DNA of 64,000 nucleotides from Homarus americanus (Eukaryota > Arthropoda > Malacostraca > Decapoda > Nephropidae). The DNA is taken from assembly GCF_018991925.1 (NCBI RefSeq), contig NW_024742338.1, positions 4,890,769 to 4,954,768 of the forward strand, given 5' to 3'. The position numbers and the translations under genes are program-made. The notes under the pieces were generated by a model. It worked only from the letters and a program-made list of their open reading frames with translations. It was not told the origin of the DNA and ran no database searches. Positions 37,091 through 50,500 of the stretch are shown here, piece by piece (the first letter of the stretch is position 1; each line of letters starts with the position of its first letter).

Positions 37091-38222
37091 GAAAGGCTGA
37101 AAATCAAACTGGAAGGGTACGGAATACGGGGAAATGTCCTAGCGTGGATAGAAGACTTTCTACATGACCGCAAGCAGTGTGTGGTGATTAATTGCACGAA
37201 ATCCTCATCTGTACCTGTCACAAGCGGGATACCACAGGGCAGTGTATTGGGCCCGCTGTTGTTTGTTTGTTTCATAAATGACATGCCTGACGTTGTACAC
37301 TCCTCCATACAAATGTTTGCCGATGACGCCAAGTTACTTAGGGAAATCAAGAACCAAGCGGACTGTGAAGAGCTGCAGAAGGATCTCTGTGAGCTCCAAG
37401 AATGATCGAAGGAATGGCTGCTGAGGTTGAATGTCACGAAGTGTAAGAGGATGGACCTGGGGCGTACCAACGGTAAGGAGGCGTATCATATGTCCCAACG
37501 GGATGCAGAAACTGCACTATTTTAGACTGAATGTGAGAAGGACCTAGGTGTGTATGTTGACAATGAGCTGAAGTTCTCGGGCCATTGCGAGAAAAAGGTA
37601 AATGAGGCAAATAAATTATTGGGTCTTATAAGAAGGTCGTTCAGATATCTAGACTGTCCGTCCCTCGTAACGATCTTCAAGAGTGGGGTGCTTCCCCATC
37701 TGGAGTACTGTCACCCCGTCTGGTCCCCGAGATATGCTAGAGACTGTCAGTTGGTTGAAAATGTTCAAAGGAGGGCCACCAGACTGGTGCCTGCACTTCG
37801 GCACCTCAACTACCCTGAGAGATTGGAGCGCCTGAACTTGCCTAGCTTATACTACAGACGGGCAAGGGGCGACCTAATTGAGGTGTATAAGCATCTCAAG
37901 GGGCACTACTCAGTCGAATGTCCTTACTTGGAGCTGGCGGACGTTCGCCCCACAAGGGGTCACAGCTCAAGTCCAGAAAACTGTGAGGATAAACTTTTTC
38001 GAAGTGAGAGTTGTGAACTCTTGGAACAATCTGCCAGAAAGTGTTGTGACGGCACCGAGTGTGAGCTCTTTCAAGACCAGACTTGACCAACACTGGAACA
38101 GGTTCAGGTACATTCAGGAGCCGGTGCATGCCCAATACTTGCCAACAGTGCGTAACAGAGACGTGACCGATCGCCTAAGCGGCTAACGAGTTGATGAGTG
38201 GTGAAGAGGATAAAAGTAAAAC
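37091..38222 (+). pseudogene. Family A LINE fragment, RT to 3' end, head to head with the previous copy
   Basis: Starts at HERLKIKLEGYGIRGNVLAW and runs through IPQGSVLGPLLFVCFINDM, MFADDAKLLREIKN and LEYCHPVWSPRYARDC to GAAGAGGATAAAAGTAAAAC. A stop lies at 37403-37405 and another near 37522. Both copies cover the same part of the element, so this is two insertions, not one twin-primed insertion. Confidence 0.85.
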
Positions 38223-38259
38223 CGTGTTGGCAATCCTTTACGAAGTTGTTTCTTTTACT

Positions 38260-38605
38260 TTTTACTTTTATCCTCTTTACCACTGATCGGATCGTTAGCC
38301 GCTTGGGCGATCGATCACGTCTCTGTTACTTTTCTTTTTCTTTTATCCTCTTCACCAATTGATAGCAGTAGATATTCTATCATGGCATCACTTGTAATGC
38401 TCTCAAGTACTGTACTTTACATTCTATGCTGGTCAGGCTTACTGGTCTATAATTATTCGTGGAGTGACGATCACCCTTCTTGAAGATAAGACTCACATAA
38501 GCCATTTTCCAATCACTGGGGACCTTTTGCTCATTCAGGCATTTACAGAACAGGAGCTTCAGGGGCTCGGCAAGCTAGTTGCACAACTCTCTTAGCATTA
38601 CGTTA
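38260..38605 (-). pseudogene. Family A LINE fragment with duplicated 3' tail
   Basis: Tail (38260-38330), a second tail start (CTTTTCTTTTTCTTTTATCC), then RT N-terminal sequence (38385-38600, compare 7205-7412). The tail junction matches the one at 15950-15975. Confidence 0.75.
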
Positions 38606-38710
38606 GGTTAACGTCAGTGTTGGTAATGTAGGTTAGGCTCTGTTAGGTTAGTACTAGATTATGCTACGTTATGCTAGGTTATATTGGGTTAATATTAGGT
38701 TAGGTTCAGG
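38606..38710. repeat. TTAGGTTA-rich stretch
   Basis: Loose GTTAGGTTA-type repeats; similar stretches at 41867-41965 and 42300-42390. They recall the arthropod TTAGG telomere repeat but are degenerate. Confidence 0.45.
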
Positions 38711-41580
38711 GTCATGACGTGTTCATTCTCCTGTATTCATTGTCAGTAATATTGGTAAAATCGTTCCCGAAATATATCTTAGAGAGAGAGAGAGAGAGGA
38801 TGACGTAAGCTGGGGAGGTAGGAGGGGGGTCTGGGTAAGGCTGGTCTGAGAAAGACATAACAGAGAAACACAGCGACCATCACGATTCACGAATGACAAA
38901 CTCAAGGACATGATGCAACTACTATACAAAAAAAAAAGGAAAAAATCATTAGAGCAGAAGTCATCTACGTACACACAACACCAGCGATTAGGTAAAGTGA
39001 TTTTGATCATGTATACAGCAGAGAAATAAAAGAGTACAGTATCCATAAAAAAAAAGTTGGAATTTGCTGTGTGAGTTGACTTTGAATTGACCTAGCAAGC
39101 TGCCTCAGTTCTAGTAATAACATCTCATCTTCACTGAAGTGTTAATGTTACACCGTCCTAGCAAATTTCACTGTGGTTTTAGCGTTGTCACTATAAAAAA
39201 AATCATGGCAGAAATCAGCAATTTGAGTAACAGTTAATATTTAGAGTGTAGGTGCAAGAACATGAGGCCCGTTTTAGAATGAGGACGCAGATCAATATCT
39301 GAAACCGCGCCCTCCGCATTCCCACGTACGATACTAACAATCCTCCATTTTCACATAAATTACAGGCTTCTACTACCCACATTTTTAAAGAAAGGATATT
39401 ATAGTAATTTTTCATATTATATTCAACGCAAAATATAATCATAGTGAAATATATACATCAAATTCTATGCCGTATGACATCTTAATTTTGTGGTTCCTGG
39501 CAACAATGCAACATCAGTCTGCACCGGGACATGACAGGGGAAGGGTGTGCTGCTGAGGGGGCGACGGTGCCTCTTTCCACCCACCTATTTCTGTGGAAGG
39601 TAACTAAGCAATATAAAACAATATCACTTTAATTCCGATACTTGCATTTATGCTTCTTCTCATATTTGACTTGGTAAATTTCGCCATCTGTCAAATCATT
39701 GATGGGTGGTTCATTTGCGTGTTATCTGATTCATCTTACCATAATAATTAAAACTATAATGCAGTTCAGTAATTTATGGTTCATTGCACACGTTAATGAG
39801 TGAGGAGGCAGACTAACATAATGTACAGGGAGTTGTCATGTCTCTGCCTGGTGGAGATGACGATGCAGATATTGTTCTCTGCTAGACGGATAAGAATGAA
39901 TATTACCGAGGCACCATTTATGGAATGACAGAAGTAATGTCACCGGATGTTGCCAGGATAAAATAGTGTTGTCTTGCCATAGTTCTGAATCTCACTGACA
40001 CTAAAGTGTGTCTCGGTGACGTTTGTAGGTGTGCGCATTTTGGGAACCTTGCGCCATGTCAGAACTGGCCAGAGCAGCTGAGAATTGTTCGGTACAGTAC
40101 TGTACATGTAGTAGCTTCTACAGTAATGTTCTAGAAGAAAGTTCAACATTGTTTTATTTAGCACTTAAGCTGCGTTTATGTTGCTCAGCGTCATAGCTTG
40201 TGTCTGTTGCCAGCCGCTGTATAGTCCAACATATCTTGTACACAGGGCCTGTCCACCCATTTCTCGGAGATTGGCGTGTTTGTAGACCAGGTCACTTGTT
40301 CAGGTGAGGTGTTAGGTAAGTCTGCAGTGAACAGTTGTTTTGTCTTTACATTAAGAGAGGCCATGTCTTGAACTACTTAAGACTATGACTCGTGACAGTG
40401 GCATTATAGTATTTGGTCTCCATGGTGGGCCAGCCTCTACCTGCTGCAGCTGGTACTCGGAAAAAATGGCACAGGAAAAAATTACACAATTTTCATACTG
40501 GAAAAAAATAGCACAACAAATTTCGCTTCGAGCTCACGAACCACAAAGGAGCTCGTTAGGTATCCTTACTTCCTCTACTACCAGGTTGGTTGGGCACAGC
40601 CACCCAACTATCTGGCGTTCCATCCAGTGGATCCAAGCTGACCATGCTGTTGTATCATCTGAAATCATCAAAGAATCTCGTGGTGAGCCACTCGGGATGC
40701 GCCAAAAACGAGTTTAAAAGAACCTCCAGACAAGGCTGAAGATCCTCTGCCAGGACCGCCAAGCTGGTTGCAAGTTAGTTCAAAGAGTTTGTGCAGGCGC
40801 TAGCTATAACATTCGTTGGAAATCTTAAACAATAATATGCAATGTGACATTTTTAATTTTGTAATTCATTTATGTACGAGTTTTCACCAACATACAATAG
40901 AATGTTTTAGTTAAAGGAAATAAATGTTTTATGTTATGACGTTGATATAACTCCAAGTAAGTTTCAGTAACAAACTTCATAAAATTTTAGCGAAAACATG
41001 TCAATAAAAATTAATGTGCCATTTTTCCAAGTCTGATGATTATACCTTCCTTTTGCCATTTTTTTCTGTGACATTTTTTCCTACATTCGTTGCAGCTACA
41101 TCAATGTTATGCTCCTGATCATAACCTAACCGCACCCATCCTGTGGTACACTAATGATGGGGAGGTTCAGCTTCTTCAGATGGTCATGGGAACTTAAGTT
41201 TTTTCAGCGTGAGCATCAGTTACCGTATGTTGTCATTATTTGAAAACACACACACAAAACTCTGCCAGGTTACATCATTATTCAGTACAGTACAATATAC
41301 AGTATCATCACACCAGGCTGTTATACATTTATCTGAAGTTTTGTTCATATAAATGGTTGAATGAACCACATAGTCTGATTAAGTTTATTAACTTAATTAT
41401 TCATTCATATGAGAGAGGTCTGTAGCCTTTAAAAAGTAGCTGGCCATTTTACAGGAAAGAATCGGCAATTAGTTGGACCCAAGGTAATTATGCACTATAT
41501 TAAATTCATTGTAATTCAAATGATTAAAACAGGATCTTTGGCATTCAGATATGTAGAGCTAAACCATATACAGTAGTACT
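38711..41580. other. Unassigned DNA
   Basis: Short (GA)n near 38783, poly(A) tracts and small open frames only. A 110-codon frame at 40385-40717 has no recognised domain. 40190-40316, ending TTCAG|GTGAGG, could be a 5' non-coding exon of the FAM120B-like gene; this is a guess from the donor site alone. Confidence 0.35.
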
Positions 41581-41585
41581 ATACT

Positions 41586-41830
41586 GTGATGGTGGTACAG
41601 CGGTAATGTGTGTATCTCGCCAATATGTCAAGGGTTTGAATCCTGCTTGACCCAGACGCAGGTGAGGTGTTATCCAGTGTGGCCCTCACTGCCAAACATC
41701 ACAGGTTTCCGGGCCTCCGGTTTCCTCCTGTACTAACACTGGATAGACCAACCACCTGAGTGACTAGTAAGCTGATAAGTGATAAAAATGATATAAATTC
41801 CGATTGGTCGAGGCCGATGATGCTGATAAC
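41586..41830 (+). mobile_element. tRNA-derived SINE
   Basis: An A-box-like GGTGGTACAGCGGTAATG and a B box GGTTTGAATCC (41633-41643), spaced as in tRNA genes, are followed by a non-tRNA body (GGTGTTATCCAGTGTGGCCC, then ACTAGTAAGCTGATAAGTG). A related copy lies on the minus strand near 47145-47330, and a 3' piece near 53278-53340. Confidence 0.65.
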
Positions 41831-41968
41831 CTAGATTACCGAGCTGAATTTGGTCACTTACAGACATGGTTAGGTTATGTTTGGTTAGATCACATAAGGT
41901 TTAGTTACAACAGGGTAAGTTAGGTAACAATAGGTAAGGTTAGGTTAGGTTAAATTAAGTTAGATTAG

Positions 41969-42288
41969 CAGGGGCAGATCGAGGAATATCAAGGGGGCAT
42001 AACATGGTGAGTATAGTGAGCCCACCCAGCTGGGGGGAGGGGGCTTACCCCTCTACCAGATTTATTTATTTATTATTTTTTAATATGACCAATATCATGG
42101 GCATTTTGAGACTATTTTGAAGTCCTGTGCATTTGGTATTAGGAGATATTCTGAGTTCAAAAATATTTTTTTTTTTGCAACATAAAAATGCCTGAGTACA
42201 ATACTGCATTAAAGAAAAAGTATTGGAATTTTCTGATGAAAAGGTAGATCCAGACCACCAGAACCCCCCTTCTCTGGCTCTGCCCCTG
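41969..42288. mobile_element. MITE with CAGGGGCAGA terminal repeats, 320 bp
   Basis: The ends CAGGGGCAGATCGAGG and (reverse complement of the right end) CAGGGGCAGAGCCAGAG match. The direct repeat ATTAG flanks both sides (41964-41968, 42289-42293). Non-coding. Superfamily not certain. Confidence 0.7.
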
Positions 42289-42628
42289 ATTAGGATACAT
42301 TTGGTCAGTTTAGGTTATAACTTTTAATATGGGTTAGGTTAAGTCAATTAAATTAGGTTGGGTTTGTTTGGTTGGATTGGGTTAGGTTTGCAAGTGAATG
42401 AATTTAATAATCTAGGTTCAGTGCCTCAATCAATCAGAATGAATGCTGGACAAATAACGAAAGTAAGTAAAGGTCAGTGACCGGTCAAAAAACCACTGAC
42501 AAGAGCGTAGCTTCTGTGGTGGATGGAGGGGATTCATTACTCCTTACAGTCAGGTAAGTGTTGGTACACGGAACAAAAATTTAAGTCTCCTAATGGGTGG
42601 TAATAATTATTAATGCAACTTATATGTA

Positions 42629-42912
42629 CAGTACCTCGACTTAAGACCACCCGGACATACCACTGCCTCAGTCGTACCAAAATTTTGTCAAATTACGTAT
42701 TTGCGAGTCCCGACGTTAGTGATTGCGCTGTGTACTGACAAAATTTTCTTTATTAATTCACTTTAAAATGGCTGGCAAGCTTAAAAGTGTGAGTTTTGCG
42801 GTGCTGAGAAGAAAAAGAGACACCCATGTTAGATTTTCTATGTATTATTTAAGCATTTTCGACACGACCTGGATTTGGGTCCCTTACCCCGTCATAAGTC
42901 GAGGAGCAGCTG
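42629..42912 (+). mobile_element. Tigger-derived MITE, 284 bp, TA flanks
   Basis: The left end CAGTACCTCGACTTAAGACC and right end GTCGAGGAGCAGCTG match the ends of the Tigger at 54102-56373. It keeps the transposase start (ATGGCTGGCAAGC) but little else. TA is duplicated on both sides. Confidence 0.82.
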
Positions 42913-42914
42913 TA

Positions 42915-45160
42915 TATTCTTGAACATGTTTCACATTCAACAATACAAAGGAAATGGTTACTGAGACTACTGTACTGTGAAATTTGGTAACACCTGCTTT
43001 CACAAGTTGTGTTGTTTGAGTACAGTACGTGCAGGCATTCCCCAATTTACAAAAGGGTGCCCATATTGCAAGTAAAAACCAGTAAATATATATCGTGCAT
43101 TTTCAGTGTTTCTTCAGGTAATAAAGCTTTATTGTTACTAAGGCTGGTCCACTCTTGTTATTTAGTATTACTAGTTTGTATTAATTTGCTTCATTAATAA
43201 ATTTTGGAATTTTTTCTTTGTTGCTCAAGTGGATTTAATCTTTATATTATAACAAATGAATTGATGAAGATTCTGATAGAAAAAATGTCAATGATGCAGA
43301 GCTGTTCCAGATGTATACCCCTTTTAGTGAAGTGCTGAGAGAATCAAAAAAATACCTCAGTACTGGTATACTGTATGTGTATGAACTAATGATCCTGGTG
43401 GTTGGATCTTGTTGTGCATCATACTGGTAAGTGGCATTCACATTTCTTACACCATACTCGCCCTTAAGCCAGTTTGCTGTCATTATTGTTGGGGTCTAGG
43501 TCTTTCCAACTGGCTGTATGGCTGACTTGTTAATAAACTGACCAACCTTCTCTCGCCTTCCACACTTAATAGTGAGGGAAATCAGGTGTAAAGGTTATGG
43601 TGCTCACTGGGAACATGAGGTCCAATAGTGCTGTGGTTGCCCAGTCATTACACTGAGGCTTCTGTGCTTTATCTTAGTTTAAGGACAGGTGCCATTTTGA
43701 ATTTCAAGTCTCTATCTGACAGGCAATGACACTAGGTACTTCACACTACACCAACTCTCCCCTGATCTACTTGTTTTCTAATAAAGTTAAGTGTAGAGCC
43801 TTGGTAAAGACTTGAAGGATTACTAGCAAAGTTTACCACAGTTCAAGGTGTTATCATTAAGGCAAGAGCACCAATTAGTCTTATACTATTACATTCCCTA
43901 AAACTAAATTAACATGCTGGAGTGGTTAGTGGTGGCCCTGGTACAGTACTTCATGTGCAGGGACATTACCCTAATACATTAGGGTGTTTTTAGAGGTGTA
44001 CCGGAACTTGGACTACCTGGAACTCCAGTTTGTTCAAAGGGGTCAGAGCTGGTACTGTACTGTACTGTACAGTAGTTAACTTCTCAAGTGTTGCATGTTC
44101 CTAAGGCCTCAGAGGGTCCTAGAGTTGCAGGAGTCTTTACCAGATCTTCAGTTTCAGATAAATATGAACCTTCAAGTGAAATTGAGCCTTTAAGTACTGT
44201 ACATCCACTGATTTGGGGAATGTTTATTGGCAAGGTTCAGTTCTTAAGAATTTTTAGGAGTTACTTTCTGTTTGGTTATGTTGTGTGTACTGTCCTTCCT
44301 GCTCTGAGCATAAAAGATGCTCGGTGTATCTTCACGAAACTGTTACAGGTCATTAGGAATTATCTCCATCTTTATTATCTGTCTTAATAGTTAATTTTGA
44401 GTGCTTCTTGGGACACTGCTTTAGGACGCTCAGTGAGGAAAATTCTTTACTACTGTACCTTGAGTTCTTGATAAAGTATGCAGTGACAAGTCTGGGCTTT
44501 CATCTAGTCATAATTTTAGGAGATTAGATTCTTCATAACTTATTCCCTTTCTGTTAGAGAAATTTCTTTTTTGTGTAAACAGTGTGAGAAAATTGTAGTT
44601 ATAGTAAATGTTTTTCATAGCTCAGGTGTGGAACTGAGCCTTCTATTTTTCAGACTAAAATATGGACACAATTATTTTTTTTCCTCAAAAGCTTCACTCT
44701 GCCCTATGACAGTTATAACTAGCTCTTGTAGCTAATTTTTAAATATTGATGGAATGGTGCACTGTACAGTATTTGTTATGCACTTAAAGACCTTAGTTGT
44801 TGAAGTGGAGTAATAACATTATAACATCATCTGCCTGAAGGTATGGAGAAACGTGGACCAACTATGGATTGCTTTAATGCCTCTGCACTGGGAATTATCA
44901 GGATGCATAGATGCTTCTGGCTTTATTACATGATAATGTTCCTCCATTGGAACTGAAGCCAAGGGGAAATTGTGCCCTATTAGTTTGAATTTTTTCCTGA
45001 TGATAGCAGTGAAAACAATTGAAACACTGCGATAGTCAAATATTTTGGCCGTAAAAATTTAATTGCGATAACTTGCAATAAATGAGGACTACCTGTGGAA
45101 GTATTTTACTCGCATACACTGCTAGTTGCTTTATACAGTATATAATGTATAATAGTCTCT
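42915..45160. other. Unassigned DNA
   Basis: AT-rich with a CTGTA pentamer run at 44052-44071. Open frames up to 99 codons without recognisable domains. Confidence 0.4.
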
Positions 45161-45164
45161 TCAC

Positions 45165-46276
45165 TTTTACTTTTATCCTTTTCACCACGGATCGGCTAGT
45201 TAGCCGCTTGGGCGATCGGTCATGTCTCTGTTACGCACTGTTGGCAAGTACTGGGCATACACCGGCTCCTCAATGTACCTGAACCTGCTCCAGTGTTGGT
45301 CAAGTCTTGTCTTGAAAGAGCTCACACTCGGTGCCTTCACAACACTTTCTGGTAGATTGTTCCAAGAGTTCACAACTCTCACTTCGAAAAAGTTTGCCCT
45401 CACAGTTTTATGGACTTGCGGCTTCTTCGATTTTGAGCTGTGACCCCGTGTGGGGCGAGCGTCCGCCAGCTCCAAGTAAGGACACTCGACTGAGTAGTGC
45501 CCCTTGAGATGCTTATACACCTCAACTAGGTGACCCCTTGCCCGTCTGTAGTATAAGCTAGGCAAGTTTAGGCGCTCCAATCTCTCAGGGTAGCTGAGGT
45601 GCTGAAATGCAGGCACCAGTCTGGTGGCCCTCCTTTGAACATTTTCAACCAACTGACAGTCCCTAGCATATCTCGGGGACTAGACGGGGTGACAGTACTC
45701 CAGATGGGGAAGCACTTCACTCTTGAAGATTGTTATGAGGCATGGACCGTCTAGATATCTGAACGATCTTCTTATATGACCCAATAATTTATTTGCCTGA
45801 TTTACCTTCTTCTCACATTGGCCCGAGAACTTCAGCTCATTGTCAACATACACACCTAGATCCTTCTCACATTCAGTCTCAAATAGTGCAGTTTCTTCAT
45901 CCCATTGGGACATATGATACGCCTCCTTACCGTTGGTACGCCCCAGGTGCATCCTCTTACACTTCGTGACATTGAATCTCAGCAGCCATATCTTCGACCA
46001 TTCTTGGAGCCCACAGAGGTCCTTCTGCAGCTCTTCACAGTCCGCTTGGTTCTTGATTTCCCTAAATAACTTGGCGTCATCGGCAAACATTTGTATGGAG
46101 GAGGGTACAACGTCAGGCATGTCATTTATGAAACAAATAAACAACAGCTGGCCCAATATACTGCCCTGTGGTACCCTGCTTGTGACAGGTACGGATGATG
46201 ATTTCGTGCCATTAATCACCACACACACACACACTGCTTGCGGTCATGTAGAAAGTCTTCTATCCTCACTAGGACA
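45165..46276 (-). pseudogene. Family A LINE fragment, RT to 3' end
   Basis: Best-preserved C-terminal half of the family. Minus-strand frames 46234-45680 and 45652-45200 read SRVPQGSILGQLLFICFIND, MFADDAKLFREIKNQADCEE, LKFSGQCEKKVNQANKLLGH, then RRATRLVPAFQHLSYPERL and EVRVVNSWNNLPES. A small break lies near 45670. A MITE is inserted directly upstream. Confidence 0.87.
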
Positions 46277-46278
46277 TA

Positions 46279-46813
46279 CAGTCAGTTCTGCTATAACGCG
46301 ATAGTTGTGTTCTTGTAAAATATCGTGTTATAGAAAATCGCGAAATAGAAATAACAGGGCTTATGGAGAAAATAGGGTTAGGTGCAGATTACTACTCGAA
46401 ATCGAAAAAAAATTAGTAGTTGGCTTAACACAAAGGATAGCACAGTCTAGATAAATGTTACATTCATATCTAATAATGAAATCATACAGTAAATGTAACA
46501 CTTTACCTTGAAAAAATATGAATGTAACGATGGGGGAGAAGGATGATTTTGAGGTTGATAACATCGAGCTTCTCTTCAAGTGTTATATCCTTTCTTTTAC
46601 GATCATCACCGGGAATTCGATCACCAGAATGCTTCTTGGAGATATTCTTCTTTACCATATTCACAGTTAATACCACAAAATTGGAGAAATAGTAAGCAAA
46701 AATCGCGTTACAGCAAACAAGCGTTCGCGTCATACAAATATCATTCCTCTATTCATAAATCGTTTTAGAGCAAATTCGCGTTATCAAAACACGCGTTATA
46801 GCAGAACTCACTG
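46279..46813 (-). mobile_element. Tigger-type MITE, 535 bp, TA flanks (copy 1)
   Basis: Terminal repeats CAGTCAGTTCTGCTATAACG / CAGTGAGTTCTGCTATAACG with TA on both sides. On the minus strand it retains a transposase N terminus (MVKKNISKKHSGDRIPGDDR, then KRKDITLEEKLDVINL), a CENP-B-type helix-turn-helix start, and lacks the catalytic domain. Confidence 0.88.
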
Positions 46814-46815
46814 TA

Positions 46816-47475
46816 TGCCAATTCATTATTCTCAAAACACTTTTATATGAACTTTTAATTATTTTTCTCTTAATGATTTGCACCGGGAAGCAATTGCAGT
46901 ACTGTACTACAGTAAGTCTTTGCCAAACTATTCTTTGTCAAAGATTGAAGATATTTGTAATAGAACAATGAATTTGGGGATGTTAGATGTAGGAAAAACA
47001 CACACATGTGGCAGCTGGCAGGGAGTTTGATGGTGCGAGTGTGAGAGGTACAGTATATGTAAAAAAAAAAAAAAAAAAAAATATTCGTTCAGTGTACAGT
47101 ATTTTTAATGTTAATGTCTGTTCTTTGTTATGACCTTCAGTGTCCAGTGTTAGTAAAGTACTACTAGAGTACCTGGAGAAAACCTGCAATGTTTGGTAGG
47201 GTTACATTGGATAACACCCTTCTCACATCTGACCCAGGACACAGGGTGAGAATCACTAAACATTGCCACCAGCACCCCATCTGTACCACCAACTTGGTAG
47301 GCTTTGCAAAATGGAATACTGACAGGACAAGCACGGGCCCTTCCAGGTGTCCTTGCTCTTAATGCTGAGACTCCTGTGACAATTTTTTTAGTCATTAGTT
47401 GAGGATTATATTGAGTACTGCATTTATTAATTTATGGATACCCAACTAATATAAATTGTGTTTTTTGTTGCACAG
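46816..47475. other. Non-coding DNA upstream of the FAM120B-like coding exon, with SINE remnant
   Basis: A poly(A) tract lies at 47060-47080. A minus-strand SINE-like segment at about 47145-47330 shares GTGTTATCCA and ACTAACACTGGA with the SINE at 41586. Confidence 0.5.
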
Positions 47476-47581
47476 GTAGAGAAGTGAAGCCTGCAACACA
47501 CTAATCATGGGCGTGCGAGGTTTGCAGTCGTTTTTGGAGGGCCACTGTGGGCAAGCATGCTACTCTGTCAACATAGGAAAG
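47476..47581 (+). CDS. FAM120B-like: FAM120B-like first coding exon (5' UTR 47476-47506, ATG at 47507)
   Basis: The acceptor TTTTTTGTTGCACAG precedes a 31-base 5' UTR segment, so at least one non-coding exon lies upstream. The ATG context is TAATCATGG. The exon encodes 25 residues (MGVRGLQSFL to NIGK) and ends at a GTCAGT donor in phase 0. The MGVRGL start is the conserved XPG/FEN-type N terminus. Confidence 0.88.
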
Positions 47582-50500
47582 GTCAGTCATACTCCCATTC
47601 ATCAAGTAAAAGTGTTCAATGTTACACCTTGTTGTAATTTAACAAAATCAAGCATGTTTAGTACAGTACATGTACTGACTTTCACCTCCCCGTATGTACA
47701 GTAGTATAATAAGTTGATGATGTCTGACCCTTAACAATAGCATGTTTGACCATTGTACTGTAGAGAGACTAGGATAGTAGCTTATCTTTTCAACACATGG
47801 GCTGGACTCCTCAGATCTAATTGGAAGTTTTTGTTGCCATTTAACAAAGAAATATCACTGGACTGTGCTACTTTTTGGCAAACTTTTATTTATTTTGCTC
47901 AATCACAAAAGTTTGAGAGCTGTGTAACCAAAGAATAGTTAATGTTCTTAGCTTTTATGTAGAGTAAAGAATAATTTGGTAGTGGAAACCAAGAAGGTCC
48001 AGAGATCCCTTTTTGTTATAAATTACAACACACACACACTTAAAACTCTTTTATTTTTTTAGATATAAGGGGTCTCTTGCAACTAGGGTGAGGTCACCAA
48101 AATTGAATTTAGATATACACCTGTAATCGCATTTAAAGTTTAAAAAAAATGTACAGCGAACAAAAACAATCCAATTTTCATGTTTTATACAGTAATGTCA
48201 TTTTGTTTGCCTGACAAGTCCAATAAGGAAAGGAAAGTAGAAAATGGAAAATTTTATTTTTTTATTTTTCCCTAATTAACCAAATTGTACACTAATGTAA
48301 ATGAGGCACATGAATGTACAGTAAATATAAGAAAATAGTAATCCTTTACTACAGTATTTGGATTATTATGAAATATACAGGATTTTATTTTACATTAATC
48401 TGTTATTTTGATAACTCAATGGAAAGGATTTATTTTGAGGTATATGTAATTAAAAGATAATAATACTATAGTCACTACACAGGATGAAAATGTGTAGCAT
48501 AAGTGGTGGGGGTTATTAGCCGAGAAGGACCTGAGTACTGTATACATTTCTGGCACATTTTCTATTGTAATTTCAACCTAGGTTAGCTCCACAATATGGT
48601 CGCTTTTGCCTTGACTAGTTTCACCACCAGATAGTGTGAACTCGATCGAGTACATGTACTGTACTGTACTGCACTGCACTGTACTGCACTGTACTGCACT
48701 GTACTGTACTGTACTGTACTGTACTGTACTGTATCCGAGTCCACTGAAAATGGGTAAACACCAGATTGGTGACTTAACCCTTGCTACACCAAACACCTCA
48801 TAAGGAGCCCAACTGTGTGTCAATTATTACCTGTTGTTGTTGTCTGGCTGCTTTGGTAACTAGTCTAACTACAGTGGTCACACATACAGTGGTCATAATA
48901 ACCACAGTGGCCACACATAGTGGTCATCATAACCACAGTGGCCACACATAGTGGTCATCATAACCACAGTGGTCACACATACAGTGGTCATCATAACCAC
49001 AGTGGTCACACATACAGTGGTCATCATAACCACAGTGGTCACACATAGTGGTCATCATAACCACAGTGGTCACACATACAGTGGTCATCATAACCACAGT
49101 GGCCACACATAGTGGTCATCATAACCACAGTGGCCACACATAGTGGTCATCATAACCACAGTGGCCACACATAGTGGTCATCATAACCACAGTGGTCACA
49201 CATAGTGGTCATCATAACCACAGTGGTCACATACAGTGGTCATCATAACCACAGTGGTCACACATAGTGGTCATCATAACCACAGTGGCCACACATAGTG
49301 GTCATCATAACCACAGTGGTCACACATAGTGGTCATCATAACCACAGTGGTCACACATACAGTGGTCATCATAACCACAGTGGCCACACATAGTGGTCAT
49401 CATAACCACAGTGGCCACATAGGTCATCATAGCCACAGTGGTCACACATAGTGGTCATCACCACAGTGGCACATGAACAGTGGTCATCATAACCACAGTG
49501 GCCACACAGTGGTCATCATAACCACAGTGGTCACACATAGTGGTCATCATAACCACAGTGGTCACACATAGTGGTCATCATAACCACAGTGGTCACACAT
49601 AGTGGTCATCATAACCACACATAGTGGTCATCATAACCACAGTGGTATAACCACAGTGGTCACACATACAGTGGTCATCATAACCACAGTGGTCACACAT
49701 ACAGTGGTCATCATAACCACAGTGGTCACACATGGTGGTCATCCTAACCACAGTGGTCACACATAGTGGTCATCTAACCCACAGTGGTCACACATAGTGG
49801 TCATCATAACCACAGTGGTCACACATAGTGGTCATCATAACCAGTGGCCACACAGTGGTCATCATAACCACAGTGGCCACACATAGTGGTCATCATAACT
49901 ACAGTGGTCATCATAACCACAGTGGCCACACATAGTGGTCATCATAACCACAGTGGTCACACATAGTGGTCATCATAACCACAGTGGTCACACATACAGT
50001 GGTCACCATAACCACAGTGGTCACACACAGTGGTCATCATAACCACAGTGGCCACACAGTGGTCATCATAACCACAGTGGCCACACATAGTGGTCATCAT
50101 AACCACAGTGGTCACACATACAGTGGTCATCATAACCACAGTGGTCACACATACAGTGGTCATCATAACCACAGTGGCCACACAGTGGTCATCATAACCA
50201 CAGTGGCCACACATAGTGGTCATCATAACCACAGTGGTCACACATACAGTGGTCATCATAACCATAGTGGCCACACATAGTGGTCATCATAACCACAGTG
50301 GTCACACATACAGTGGTCATCATAACCACAGTGGCCACACAGTGGTCATCATAACCACAGTGGCCACACATAGTGGTCATCATAACCACAGTGGTCACAC
50401 ATACAGTGGTCATCATAACCACAGTGGCCACACAGTGGTCATCATAACCACAGTGGCCACACATAGTGGTCATCATAACCACTGGCCACACATGATACAG

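Noticed and set aside
35838..38222. One twin-primed (inverted) LINE insertion
   Set aside because: Both halves cover the same RT-to-3'-end part, whereas twin priming would give adjoining parts of one copy.
40385..40717. 110-codon frame as a gene
   Set aside because: No recognisable domain, mixed composition and no flanking splice support.
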